Below, one piece after another: positions 6,870 to 13,143 of a stretch of DNA of 39,604 nucleotides. The stretch is taken from positions 1 through 39,604 of the IMG/VR virus record IMGVR_UViG_3300049597_000143. One strand, 5' to 3'. Source of the DNA: a virus. The first letter of the stretch is position 1. Each line of letters begins with the position of its first letter. A model generated the notes under the pieces. It was not told the DNA's origin and searched no databases. It worked only from the letters and a program-made list of their open reading frames with translations. The position numbers and the translations under genes are program-made.

Positions 6870-7219
6870 GCATCGCTCCAGTGCGATTCCGGCAGCGCGT
6901 CGCACTCGATCGACGCAGCGTCGGCGGCAAACATGCGATGCAAGCGGTGGCGCGCGGTCGGGCTGTAGATCGCCTCAGCCAGCGTGCGGGCCGCGTCGCC
7001 GCTCGTGTGCATCACCCACTCGACGAGCTCGACGCTGACGGGCGGGGCGGTCTCACGGCTCCAGTGCGCCGTCATGCACGCCAGCAGCGGGCGCGTCTCA
7101 AGGTCGGCGACAATCGCCGTCTCGCGGGTCGCGCGCCAAGCTTCCTTCGCGGCTGTGATGTCAGCGGCCCGGTCTTCGCGGCGCGCTGCCTGCTCTACGT
7201 TGTGATCTCGGAATCCCAT
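6866..7219 (-). CDS. First gene of the leftward early operon, hypothetical (117 aa)
   Basis: Starts at ATG 7219-7217 after a GAAGAGGG ribosome binding site, about 38 bases downstream of the leftward promoter. The product has a charged helical N-terminus (VEQAARREDRAADITAAKEA) and a middle section with WVMHTSGDAARTLAEAIYSP. No catalytic motif or family is recognised. As the promoter-proximal gene it is expected among the first leftward products. Confidence 0.75.
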   Translation of the reverse strand: MGFRDHNVEQAARREDRAADITAAKEAWRATRETAIVADLETRPLLACMTAHWSRETAPPVSVELVEWVMHTSGDAARTLAEAIYSPTARHRLHRMFAADAASIECDALPESHWSDA

Positions 7220-7256
7220 CGTGCCCTCTTCGCCGCTGTCTGTGCGGCATGGAGAG

Positions 7257-7285
7257 AGTATGCGCTAGCGAATGGGCCGAGTCAA
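7257..7285 (-). promoter_or_regulatory. Leftward early promoter (sigma70-type)
   Basis: On the minus strand, TTGACT (7285-7280), a 17-nt spacer and CATACT (7262-7257). The spacer contains the palindrome CGCTAGCG. The ten bases directly after the -10, CTCTCCATGC, are identical to those after the -10 of the 36856-36884 promoter. It drives the operon starting at 7219. Confidence 0.7.
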
Positions 7286-7292
7286 GCGCTTT

Positions 7293-7322
7293 TTGTTGTT
7301 GCGCCATGCCCGCCCGTATGGT
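7293..7322 (+). promoter_or_regulatory. Possible rightward early promoter
   Basis: TTGTTG (7293-7298), 18-nt spacer, TATGGT (7317-7322). It is a weak match. If used, transcription would start only a few bases before the ATG at 7333, giving an almost leaderless regulator message, as with lambda cI from PRM. Confidence 0.3.
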
Positions 7323-7332
7323 TTAATGGGGC

Positions 7333-7533
7333 ATGGACAAGCCCAAGAGTCAGCATCTAGTCGAGTCGCTCGTTGCGGCAGGCTGCACGCAGGAAGAGAT
7401 CGCGCAGGCCGCAGGCGTCACGCAAGCGACCATCTCGCGAATCCTCCACGGCGAGATCACCGATCCGCGTCACTCCACGATGGAGCGTCTGCAAGCGTTC
7501 GCGCTGCTGCGCCCGAAGACGACGAGCGCGTAA
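7333..7533 (+). CDS. Cro/CI-type XRE helix-turn-helix regulator
   Basis: A 66-aa protein consisting of little more than an XRE helix-turn-helix: CTQEEIAQAAGVTQATISRI at residues 18-37 is a textbook HTH_3 motif (QxxIAQxxGVxQxxIS). Its size and position, first rightward gene at a divergent control region facing the leftward promoter, match a Cro-like repressor of early transcription. No larger CI-type partner with a LexA-like protease domain is present. The stop overlaps the next start by 1 nt (TAATG). Confidence 0.85.
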   Translation: MDKPKSQHLVESLVAAGCTQEEIAQAAGVTQATISRILHGEITDPRHSTMERLQAFALLRPKTTSA

Positions 7534-7853
7534 TGTTCGACCAGTCCGCCGCGCTTGCCGCGCACGCACGCCAGTCAACGGGCCGGATCTATCTGCACCT
7601 GACCGACGGCGAGATCACCGCGCCGGGCGTGTCGATTGACGTGACCGACCCGCTGTGGGCCGAGGCTGCTGTCGAGTTCCACATGTCTGCCGACGTAATC
7701 CAAAAGCGGCGGTGTGAGACGCGCGGCGAGACGGAAGCGCGGCTTGCGGTGTGGCGCAAGTGGGCGGCAGAGAGCGGCACCGACTGGCGGGTGTGGCGCA
7801 AGGCTACGGGCAACCGCCTGGAGCGGCTGCGGAAGCGGATGGGGGTCATATGA
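7533..7853 (+). CDS. Hypothetical early protein (106 aa)
   Basis: Starts at ATG 7533, overlapping the regulator's TAA. The longer in-frame version from 7272 would overlap the regulator entirely. The N-terminal half is acidic with strand-like segments (GRIYLHLTDGEITAPGVSID). The C-terminus is basic and Trp rich (WRKWAAESGTDWRVWRKATG, then RLERLRKRMGV), suggesting nucleic-acid or protein contact. No family recognised. It ends in an ATGA overlap with the next gene. Confidence 0.7.
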   Translation: MFDQSAALAAHARQSTGRIYLHLTDGEITAPGVSIDVTDPLWAEAAVEFHMSADVIQKRRCETRGETEARLAVWRKWAAESGTDWRVWRKATGNRLERLRKRMGVI

Positions 7854-8044
7854 GCGCACAGCCCATCGACCCGCGTAGCGCCTTCCTGCGGATTGCCCGC
7901 GAGATTGCCTTCCAGTCGCCCGACCACGGCTCAGACAGGTTGTACGTGCGTTTGAAGGGCATGTACTACGCGACCGGGATCATCGAAAGCCCCGTCGAGT
8001 ACGAAGAAACGATGCGCGAGCTGGCGCGGATGGCTGGCGTCTGA
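7850..8044 (+). CDS. Hypothetical early protein (64 aa)
   Basis: The ATG at 7850 overlaps the upstream stop (ATGA), and the stop overlaps the replication gene start (TGATG). The product (MSAQPIDPRSAFLRIAREIA, then YVRLKGMYYATGIIESPVEY) is small and mixed alpha/beta in appearance. The in-frame extension from 7751 is inside the upstream gene. Function unknown. Its place in front of the initiator suggests a replication-associated role, which is inference. Confidence 0.68.
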   Translation: MSAQPIDPRSAFLRIAREIAFQSPDHGSDRLYVRLKGMYYATGIIESPVEYEETMRELARMAGV

Positions 8045-8751
8045 TGCCGAATCGAATTATCCGCAGCGACCTGCTGACAAGCGAGCGCTATTGGATGGTT
8101 ACTGCTGAGGCGCGGCAACTGTACGTGCACTTGCTTTTGGTGGCTGATGATTTTGGGCTGTACACGGCGTCGAATTACGCGCTGCGGGCTACCTGCTACG
8201 GCTTGGAGAAGCCGTCTGCCGAGAAGGTTGAGCGGTGGCTTAACGAGTTGAACGACGGCGGTTTGGTCGTTGTTTATGAGTGCAAGGGTGCGCGCTTTCT
8301 GTGCCTGCCAAGGTTCAAGCAACTGGTGCGAAACAAGCGCAGCAAGTACCCGGTGCATCCTAGTGTTTTCAAACACTTAGCATCCGAATTGCAGTGCATT
8401 AGTCATGCGGATGACATGCATGTGCAGCGCATCGGGAAAGAAGAAGAAGAAGAAGGAGAAGAAAAGAAGGGCGCAGCAAAGCCGCGCGTGTCCGGCGCTA
8501 AGCGCCTGGAGTTGCCCGACTGGCTTGCAGAGGATGTGTGGCAGAGGTGGCACGCGTTCAGGAACGTGCGCAAGGGATGGACGACAGATGCCAAGAGGCT
8601 GTCGTTGTCCAAGCTTGCAAAGCTCAAGGCTGAAGGACATGACCCTAAAAGCGTGATTGAGCAATCGATAGAGCGCGGTTGGACTGGTCTGTTCCCCGTC
8701 AAGGGCGAGCGGGCCAAGAGTGCCGACACGTTGATGGCAGGTGCGGTGTGA
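8044..8751 (+). CDS. Phage replication initiator / replisome organiser
   Basis: A 235-aa protein. The N-terminal 115 residues look like a winged helix (MPNRIIRSDLLTSERYWMVT, LYVHLLLVADDFGLY, WLNELNDGGLVVVYE), as in phage O-like initiators. A glutamate/lysine linker (GKEEEEEGEEKK, residues about 130-141), encoded by a GAA run, separates it from a DnaT-like C-terminus ending KSVIEQSIERGWTGLFPVK, a hallmark of replisome organisers. It should bind the origin and bring in the helicase encoded at 9068. I could not place the origin, which in such phages often lies within this gene. Confidence 0.8.
   Translation: MPNRIIRSDLLTSERYWMVTAEARQLYVHLLLVADDFGLYTASNYALRATCYGLEKPSAEKVERWLNELNDGGLVVVYECKGARFLCLPRFKQLVRNKRSKYPVHPSVFKHLASELQCISHADDMHVQRIGKEEEEEGEEKKGAAKPRVSGAKRLELPDWLAEDVWQRWHAFRNVRKGWTTDAKRLSLSKLAKLKAEGHDPKSVIEQSIERGWTGLFPVKGERAKSADTLMAGAV
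8439..8475. repeat. GAA/AAG-rich simple repeat in the initiator gene
   Basis: A purine run of GAAGAAGAAGAAGAAGGAG type encodes the acidic linker of the replication initiator. It stands out in an otherwise GC-rich gene and might be a slippage site. Triplet changes would keep the frame. Confidence 0.7.
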
Positions 8752-9080
8752 TTGGGCATCGGCAGATTGAAGAGGCCCGCGCATCAGGATGGAGGCCAGC
8801 CGCAGTGTTCATTGAGATTGGGCAAGCGCCTGACGTCGAGTGGCCGTGGCAGGCTCCCGAGGAGCAGTTAGCCCGCGAGGAGATCCCGGTCGTGTGGACG
8901 CACGGCGAAAAGCCCGAGTTTGCAGATTTGCGGTTTCTGCGTGGCCTGCGTGTGCACTTGGAGTTGCGCGAGGGCGACCCGCTTTTATTTTGGCGGTGGT
9001 GGGAAGCAATTCACGACATTGAGCCGCGTGCTGTGTACGGCATCGATGCAAACGGAGAGGTGGTGGCATGGCAGGCGTGA
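8748..9080 (+). CDS. Hypothetical protein between initiator and helicase (110 aa)
   Basis: Best start is GTG 8748, overlapping the initiator stop (GTGA). An upstream ATG at 8679 lies inside the initiator. The product (MIGHRQIEEARASGWRPAAV, then DVEWPWQAPEEQLAREEIPV) contains WTHGEKPEFADLRFLRGLRV and a Trp-rich FWRWWEAIHD. No family recognised. The position suggests an accessory replication role, such as a helicase loader, but nothing in the sequence shows this. It overlaps the helicase start by 13 nt. Confidence 0.68.
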   Translation: MIGHRQIEEARASGWRPAAVFIEIGQAPDVEWPWQAPEEQLAREEIPVVWTHGEKPEFADLRFLRGLRVHLELREGDPLLFWRWWEAIHDIEPRAVYGIDANGEVVAWQA

Positions 9081-9979
9081 TTGAGCGAGACGACATTGAC
9101 TGGTCGCGGTACATGCGCGACTCAGAGCCGCAGATGAAGGTGCGACCGGCATCCGCGTGGCGCGAAGCGGTTGCGGCGCGGTTTGCCAAGAAGGGGCAAC
9201 CCGACGGGGCGCTTCTGCCTTGGGCCAAGACGCACGAGATCATTGCTTTACGCCCTGGCGAGCTGACGGTGTGGGCTGGCATAAACGGGCACGGTAAGTC
9301 GCTGCTGACCGGGCAAGTCATCCTTGGTCTTATGGCGCAAGGCCAGCGGTGCATGGTTGCAAGTTTTGAGATGAAGCCTGATGCAACCTTGGAGCGCATG
9401 TGTCGCCAAGCGTCGCGCGGGCCTCGGCCGACAGAGCAGTTTGTCGATGAGTTTCACGACTGGACTGACGGTAGGCTGTGGCTGTACGACCAGCAAGGGA
9501 CGGTCGACCCGCTTCGGGTGCTTGCGGTCCTGCGCTACTGCCACGAACGCCTTCACATGCAGCACGTGGTGGTGGATTCGCTGATGAAGTGCGTGCGCGG
9601 CGAGGACGATTACAACGGGCAAAAGAATCTGTTGGACACTTTGACAAGCATTGCCCGCGACACGCGCATGCACGTTCACCTTGTGCACCACATCCGCAAG
9701 GCGGACGACGAGCACAGCCTTCCGGGCAAGTTTGACATGAAGGGCAGCGGGTCAATCAGTGACCAAGCCGACAACGTAATGATTGTGTGGCGCAACAAGA
9801 AAAAGCAGTTTGACATCCAGGCGGGCGGTGAACCCGACGACGACAAGCCCGATGCCATGGTGGTCTGCGACAAGCAGCGCAACGGTGAATGGGAAGGCCG
9901 GGTTGCGCTTTGGTTCGACTCTGATTCGCAGCAGTTCCTTGGCGCCGCCAAGGCGACGCCGCAGGTGTACGTGCGATGA
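9068..9979 (+). CDS. DnaB-type replicative helicase (RecA-fold ATPase)
   Basis: A 303-aa RecA-fold ATPase. Walker A is GINGHGKS (residues 71-78), followed by the catalytic Glu in SFEMK (E101), Walker B HVVVDS (166-171) and the DnaB-like segment MKGSGSISDQADNVMIVWRN, typical of hexameric helicases of the DnaB/T7 gp4/Twinkle group. There is no primase domain and no DnaB N-terminal domain, so it is a helicase core alone and probably relies on host primase. It follows the initiator, as expected for a replication module. The stop overlaps the next start (ATGA). Confidence 0.85.
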   Translation: MAGVIERDDIDWSRYMRDSEPQMKVRPASAWREAVAARFAKKGQPDGALLPWAKTHEIIALRPGELTVWAGINGHGKSLLTGQVILGLMAQGQRCMVASFEMKPDATLERMCRQASRGPRPTEQFVDEFHDWTDGRLWLYDQQGTVDPLRVLAVLRYCHERLHMQHVVVDSLMKCVRGEDDYNGQKNLLDTLTSIARDTRMHVHLVHHIRKADDEHSLPGKFDMKGSGSISDQADNVMIVWRNKKKQFDIQAGGEPDDDKPDAMVVCDKQRNGEWEGRVALWFDSDSQQFLGAAKATPQVYVR

Positions 9980-10116
9980 AAACCTGCGCCACCTGCACGC
10001 ACTGCGAGTCGCGCGCACACCCGCCGATGTACGTGCCGGTGCGCTGGTGCAGGCTGCTTGACGAGCCGGCGGTGTTCGTCTGTAGCGAGTGGCTGCGCGA
10101 GGCGGGGGCGGACTGA
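9976..10116 (+). CDS. 46-aa Cys-rich, probably zinc-binding protein
   Basis: ATG 9976 overlaps the helicase stop (ATGA), and TGA 10114-10116 overlaps the next ATG. The product MKTCATCTHCESRAHPPMYV continues with WCRLLDEP and VCSEWLREAGAD. The Cys pattern (CxxCxxC, then single Cys at 25 and 36) suggests a small zinc-binding fold such as those of lambdoid nin-region proteins. Function unknown. Confidence 0.65.
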   Translation: MKTCATCTHCESRAHPPMYVPVRWCRLLDEPAVFVCSEWLREAGAD

Positions 10117-10364
10117 TGACGTTGTGCGACGACTGCACCCGCGCCGCTAGCGAGCTATGGCCGCTCTACGTCCTGTCGCGGCTGTGCTGCCTCGCGCGGC
10201 ACATCGCAGACACGCCGGGGCGCACGGGGCGCTCTACACGCGGACGGCCGGTGAGTCGCAAGCGGGCGCAGTGGGCGCGGCTGGGGGCGGCACGGGAGCG
10301 CATGAGCGCGGATGACTATGACGCGCTGTTTGCGCGGTTCAAGACGCTAGTGGGGGCGGCATGA
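10116..10364 (+). CDS. Hypothetical protein with CxxC and CC motifs (82 aa)
   Basis: Starts at ATG 10116 (TGATG coupling). An alternative upstream start at 10089 overlaps the previous gene. The N-terminus has LCDDC and LSRLCCLARH, a possible zinc site. The middle is basic (RTGRSTRGRPVSRKRAQWAR) and the end helical (SADDYDALFARFKTL). It may bind DNA or RNA, but no family is recognised. The stop overlaps the next start (ATGA). Confidence 0.65.
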   Translation: MTLCDDCTRAASELWPLYVLSRLCCLARHIADTPGRTGRSTRGRPVSRKRAQWARLGAARERMSADDYDALFARFKTLVGAA

Positions 10365-10561
10365 CGACGCAAGACGCACAGACGCAGGTGGTTGCGATGC
10401 TGGAAGACGCGCTAACCCGCGCACGCAAGGACGGCGCTATCGGCGTCGAAGTGATGCTCGTCCACGGCAACACGACGAGCAGCTACCGCTACTACAACGC
10501 GGACGCGATCAACGAGGCACATGCGCTGGTGGGCGCGGAAGGCGAGGGGGGCATGCAATGA
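10361..10561 (+). CDS. Hypothetical small protein (66 aa)
   Basis: Overlaps both neighbours by 4 nt (ATGA). The product MTTQDAQTQVVAMLEDALTR, then VEVMLVHGNTTSSYRYYNAD, looks like a compact helix-strand-strand-helix fold. No motif or family recognised. Confidence 0.65.
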   Translation: MTTQDAQTQVVAMLEDALTRARKDGAIGVEVMLVHGNTTSSYRYYNADAINEAHALVGAEGEGGMQ

Positions 10562-10950
10562 CAACGATCCGGCTTCCATACCCGTGTTCGGGGAACCTCT
10601 ATTGGCGCCATGTCCGCACGCCGAGCAAAACGCTGGTGATCTTGTCGGCTAAAGCGAAGGCGTACAAGGTGGCCGTGCGCGACGCTTGGAACCGCGCGGG
10701 GATGGACGAGCCGCATCTAGGCCCCGTTCAAGTGGCTGTAACGGTTCATCCGCGCCTGCGCAAGCGTGGCGGTGCGTCCAACACCGTCATCGACTTGGAC
10801 AACGGCCTGAAGGTGCTTCTAGACGCGTTGCAGGGCTATGCGTACATCCGGGACAGTCAGATCCGCAAGCTGGCAGCGGAGTACGGTGAGGCGATGGAGC
10901 TCGGCGGCGTGACGGTGACTGTGCGCGCGTTCGATGAGTACGCAGCATGA
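10558..10950 (+). CDS. rusA: RusA-family Holliday junction resolvase
   Basis: A 130-aa protein matching RusA in length and motifs: the DLDNGLKVLLDALQG signature (residues 79-93), with acidic residues D79, D81 and D89, plus the downstream D99-S-Q-I. RusA cuts Holliday junctions symmetrically as a dimer and in phages resolves branched recombination or replication products before packaging. It sits in the rightward nin-like region, as in lambdoid phages, coupled to both neighbours by ATGA overlaps. Confidence 0.92.
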   Translation: MTTIRLPYPCSGNLYWRHVRTPSKTLVILSAKAKAYKVAVRDAWNRAGMDEPHLGPVQVAVTVHPRLRKRGGASNTVIDLDNGLKVLLDALQGYAYIRDSQIRKLAAEYGEAMELGGVTVTVRAFDEYAA

Positions 10951-11129
10951 CCGCCGCACAGTTCCTGCGCCATGTGCGCGAGATGACGGCGTTCCGCCAC
11001 ACGGACGCGCGGCCGGACTACGAGCTGCACGACTCGCTATGGGCGCAGTACCGGCGCGAAGTAATGAACGTGTCGCCGCAGGAGCGGGAGACGATTGAGC
11101 GGGCTATCCGCACGGGGACGGGGTGTTAG
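10947..11129 (+). CDS. Hypothetical protein (60 aa)
   Basis: ATG 10947 overlaps the rusA stop (ATGA). The product MTAAQFLRHVREMTAFRHTD, then LHDSLWAQYRREVMNVSPQE, is small, helical and slightly basic. It resembles short nin-region proteins in size and place, but I cannot name a family. Confidence 0.6.
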   Translation: MTAAQFLRHVREMTAFRHTDARPDYELHDSLWAQYRREVMNVSPQERETIERAIRTGTGC

Positions 11130-11131
11130 CC

Positions 11132-11377
11132 ATGACAGTGACAGACGACGACATCCGCAAGATTGCCCGCGACACCGTGGCTTACGCGGCAGACGCGATA
11201 GAGCCGGTGTTTGTGTATTGGAGCAAGCACAATCGCAAGTTCAGCAAGTCGCCGCTCCGCAACCTGCGCGGGGAGAAGACATCGCACATCGTCGGCGTCT
11301 ACAACGAGCAGACTCACGAGCACATGATCGAGGACGATATAAAGCACTGGATCGCAAACCGGCCGAGGGCGGAATGA
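11132..11377 (+). CDS. Hypothetical protein (81 aa)
   Basis: Starts at ATG 11132 after a GGGACGGGG-like ribosome binding site. A GTG at 11123 would add three residues. The product (MTVTDDDIRKIARDTVAYAA, YWSKHNRKFSKSPLRNLRGE) has a basic middle and ends with a helix containing HMIEDDIKHWIANRP. No family recognised. The stop overlaps the next start (ATGA). Confidence 0.6.
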   Translation: MTVTDDDIRKIARDTVAYAADAIEPVFVYWSKHNRKFSKSPLRNLRGEKTSHIVGVYNEQTHEHMIEDDIKHWIANRPRAE

Positions 11378-11811
11378 TGGCGGGCGGGAAGTACATATTT
11401 CACATGGGAACGCAAGACCCAACGGTGGCGCAAAGACGAGTCGTGCGGGCTATTGCTGACGATAGCTTTACCAGAACGGTTCCTGACGATTTTGGTTGCC
11501 TTCCGTGCCCGCAAACTTGGCGTCCCGACGCCAAGACGGCAATTGCTTTGCGCGCCAAGTATGTTTCCCCGCACGTAGACGATTGGGTAGGGATTGGAAG
11601 CCCTCCGTCTCGTTATGTGGCTCTGTTTTGGGTGGTGGAAATGCCGAGGTTTGAGCGGCTTACGTTACAAGTCGGAACCGAAGTTTGCCAAATGAGCCTT
11701 GGTGACTTTGTTGTGTTCAATGACACGGTTATGCATAGCGTGTTTGCTGACAAGTTTTGGCGAGGATGCGCGTATCAGGCTCGCTTGACACGAAGTGCGC
11801 GAGGTAGTTGA
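11374..11811 (+). CDS. Possible 2OG-Fe(II) oxygenase-like protein
   Basis: A 145-aa protein. HVDD (H67, D69), a beta-rich core, then H121 in VFNDTVMHSV and R130 nine residues later fit the HxD...H...R facial triad and 2-oxoglutarate site of small 2OG-Fe(II) oxygenases. The segment LGDFVVFNDTVMHSV resembles the second sheet of that fold. If correct, it could hydroxylate a base, nucleotide or protein. The match is by motif only. An ATG at 11377 would remove one residue. The gene is visibly more AT rich than its neighbours (many TTT, TTG and GTT codons), hinting at recent acquisition. Confidence 0.5.
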   Translation: MMAGGKYIFHMGTQDPTVAQRRVVRAIADDSFTRTVPDDFGCLPCPQTWRPDAKTAIALRAKYVSPHVDDWVGIGSPPSRYVALFWVVEMPRFERLTLQVGTEVCQMSLGDFVVFNDTVMHSVFADKFWRGCAYQARLTRSARGS

Positions 11812-12164
11812 TGGACGCGCAACGGCTGACGGACATCCTCGACAACTGGGCGCGCTGGCAGCGACGGCCGAACATCAACATTGGCTTTCCGCCAAGGAGC
11901 CTAGTGTTTGAGAGCGGAGGGGCGGTAGCAGTCGGCGCAGGTAGCAGCTACGACATCCCGCAGTCGGACGCTTACGCAGACGTGGACGACGCCGAGGCAC
12001 GCAGCGTGCAGGCGGTTGTGGACGATCTACCGGGCCGGGAGCGGGATAGCGTCTATAACGTGGTGCTCGGCACTAGGCGGCCGCTCGGCGAGCCGCTAGA
12101 AGTCGTCTACGTGCGTGCGCGGGCGCTGCTCATCGTGCGGCTGCATCGGCGCGGGATCGGCTAG
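11811..12164 (+). CDS. Possible Q-like late antiterminator
   Basis: A 117-aa protein starting at ATG 11811 (TGATG coupling; a TTG at 11808 is also possible). DILDNWARWQRRP near the N-terminus and VQAVVDDLPGRERDSVYNVV followed by a C-terminal helix (YVRARALLIVRLHRRG) resemble the phage antiterminator Q family with a sigma-region-4-like end. The place also fits: last part of the rightward early operon, shortly before a structured leader and terminator ahead of the late genes. Weak at sequence level, supported mainly by context. Confidence 0.45.
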   Translation: MDAQRLTDILDNWARWQRRPNINIGFPPRSLVFESGGAVAVGAGSSYDIPQSDAYADVDDAEARSVQAVVDDLPGRERDSVYNVVLGTRRPLGEPLEVVYVRARALLIVRLHRRGIG

Positions 12165-12181
12165 TCAACTAGGAGAGAGAG

Positions 12182-12526
12182 ATGGCAAAAAAAGGAAAGT
12201 ACGCAAAGTTTGCAGGTTGGGAAAACGAAGGCTTTTGCTTAGAAGATGAGGCTCTTGAAGTATTGCTTGATTGCAAGGATTACCGGGACGTAGCCAAAAC
12301 GGCTCTTAGGGTATACAGCGCAATGCTTCCGCCCGAAGCAGGCGAGGCAGAAGAAGATTCAGCGTGCCATGAGTTGTTTAAGGCCATTGCTGCCGCTGCT
12401 CATATCGCTGCGTGCGGCAAAATTGACGCGGTTCTTGGCGGCGGGGTTGATTCGTACGACGCCATTGAGTTTCACGAATCGGGGCAGGCCGACAAGGCGC
12501 TTGCAGCGTTGACGCCCAAAACATGA
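12182..12526 (+). CDS. Hypothetical protein (114 aa)
   Basis: Has one of the clearest ribosome binding sites in the region (AGGAGAGAGAG directly before the ATG at 12182). The product begins MAKKGKYAKFAGWENEGFCL and continues with acidic helices (ALEVLLDCKDYRDVAKTALR) and a Cys/His-containing middle (DSACHELFKAIAAAAHIAAC). No family recognised. Base use is more AT rich than the flanks. The stop overlaps the next start (ATGA). Confidence 0.65.
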   Translation: MAKKGKYAKFAGWENEGFCLEDEALEVLLDCKDYRDVAKTALRVYSAMLPPEAGEAEEDSACHELFKAIAAAAHIAACGKIDAVLGGGVDSYDAIEFHESGQADKALAALTPKT

Positions 12527-12804
12527 GCACAGCGGCAATCGTGGCAAACAATTCGGCGCAGCAAGCAGCGGCACGGCGGCGCCGAGAAGAACATCAGCGG
12601 GAAGCGTGCGCGCAGTTGATGGTCGGCTACCAGCACGAAAGCGCAACGGCGGCAGAGAAGCGGCAATACGCCGAGTGTGTGGCGCTTACAGTGCCGCCGG
12701 AACCGTTGACAACTCCGCCATTCCGCCCGGACCAAAGCAGCGTCGCGCTGGTGATTGTTTGCGCGGCAGTGGTGGCATTCGGGTTGTGGCGGCTTATTCG
12801 CTAG
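12523..12804 (+). CDS. Small membrane protein with C-terminal TM helix (93 aa)
   Basis: Residues 1-70 are polar, with a basic helix (QQAAARRRREEHQREACAQL). Residues about 74-92 (VALVIVCAAVVAFGLWRLI) form one transmembrane segment at the very C-terminus, as in tail-anchored proteins. It is the last gene before the non-coding 12805-13143 region. Function unknown; a lysis or superinfection role is possible but unsupported. Confidence 0.62.
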   Translation: MSTAAIVANNSAQQAAARRRREEHQREACAQLMVGYQHESATAAEKRQYAECVALTVPPEPLTTPPFRPDQSSVALVIVCAAVVAFGLWRLIR

Positions 12805-12814
12805 GCCGCCGCGC

Positions 12815-12836
12815 CTATAACCGCCGCAGGTTATAG
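12815..12836 (+). promoter_or_regulatory. 8-bp stem hairpin after the early operon
   Basis: CTATAACC pairs perfectly with GGTTATAG across a six-base loop (GCCGCA). There is no T run after it, so it is not a standard intrinsic terminator. It could be an operator, a processing site or a barrier to transcript decay. Confidence 0.5.
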
Positions 12837-12908
12837 ACCGCACACAGGCGCGCGACGAGATGATACGCTTCGTTCTGACGGGGGAATTGCCTCCGCAAGT
12901 TTTAACAT

Positions 12909-13026
12909 CGGCACGGGTTGGCTGAGTGGTTTAAGGCTAACGTCTGGGGCACCGGGCGTTATGCGGCACCTAGGACTACCCGGGAGTTTGTCCGCAACGC
13001 ACGTTAAAATCGTGCACCCGCCGCCG
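12909..13026 (+). ncRNA. tRNA-like structured RNA, non-canonical
   Basis: The segment starts like a tRNA-Ser: TGGCTGAGTGGTTTAAGGC (12919-12937) fits a D arm (GCT/GGC stem, GG in the loop). A T-arm-like hairpin, GCACG-TTAAAAT-CGTGC (12999-13015), is followed by ACCCG, which pairs with CGGGT (12914-12918) as an acceptor-like helix. CGGC (12909-12912) can also pair with GCCG (13023-13026). Between the arms are a hairpin AACGT...GCGTT (12939-12960) and a long arm TGCGG...CCGCA (12962-12996). It is not a normal tRNA: the anticodon-like loop is too long, the T loop lacks the invariant C, the first acceptor pairs mismatch and there is no CCA. A terminator follows. Confidence 0.5.
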
Positions 13027-13049
13027 ATGTTTCCTGCTTCCCTCCTCGT

Positions 13050-13063
13050 CACGGGTAACCGTG
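13050..13063 (+). other. Hairpin with GNRA-type loop
   Basis: CACGG-GTAA-CCGTG forms a perfect 5-bp stem closed by a GTAA loop (GNRA class in RNA), between the tRNA-like segment and the terminator. It is probably part of the same transcript. Confidence 0.45.
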
Positions 13064-13066
13064 TTG

Positions 13067-13093
13067 ACCGCCCCTAGTGGGCGGTTTTCTTTT
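13067..13093 (+). terminator. Intrinsic terminator before terS
   Basis: ACCGCCC pairs with GGGCGGT across the loop CTAGT, followed by TTTCTTTT. It ends the early transcript and/or the tRNA-like RNA. Late transcription from upstream would need antitermination to pass it. Confidence 0.85.
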
Positions 13094-13143
13094 GTGCTTA
13101 CGCTGAACAATCCTGCGGGAACTCAGCAAGGTTGAACTTAACC

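Larger units (their letters stand above)
12805..13143. other. 339-bp non-coding control region before the late genes
   Basis: No convincing gene on either strand. From left to right it holds an 8-bp hairpin (12815-12836), a G-rich/C-rich hairpin near 12879-12893, a tRNA-like structured segment (12909-13026), a short hairpin with a GTAA tetraloop (13050-13063) and a strong terminator (13067-13093), then the terS leader. The arrangement (structured RNA ending at a terminator, downstream of a Q-like gene and upstream of late genes) recalls the lambda pR'-6S RNA-tR' region. I could not identify a clear late promoter. Confidence 0.7.

Noticed and set aside
12909-13026. Ordinary functional tRNA gene
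   Set aside because: The anticodon loop is not seven bases, the T loop lacks the conserved C, the first acceptor pairs mismatch and CCA is absent. Kept as tRNA-like only.
13050-13063. Third copy of the GTTACCGGTAAC operator
   Set aside because: GGGTAACC shares only a half site and forms a hairpin with a GTAA loop instead. The palindrome is not present.
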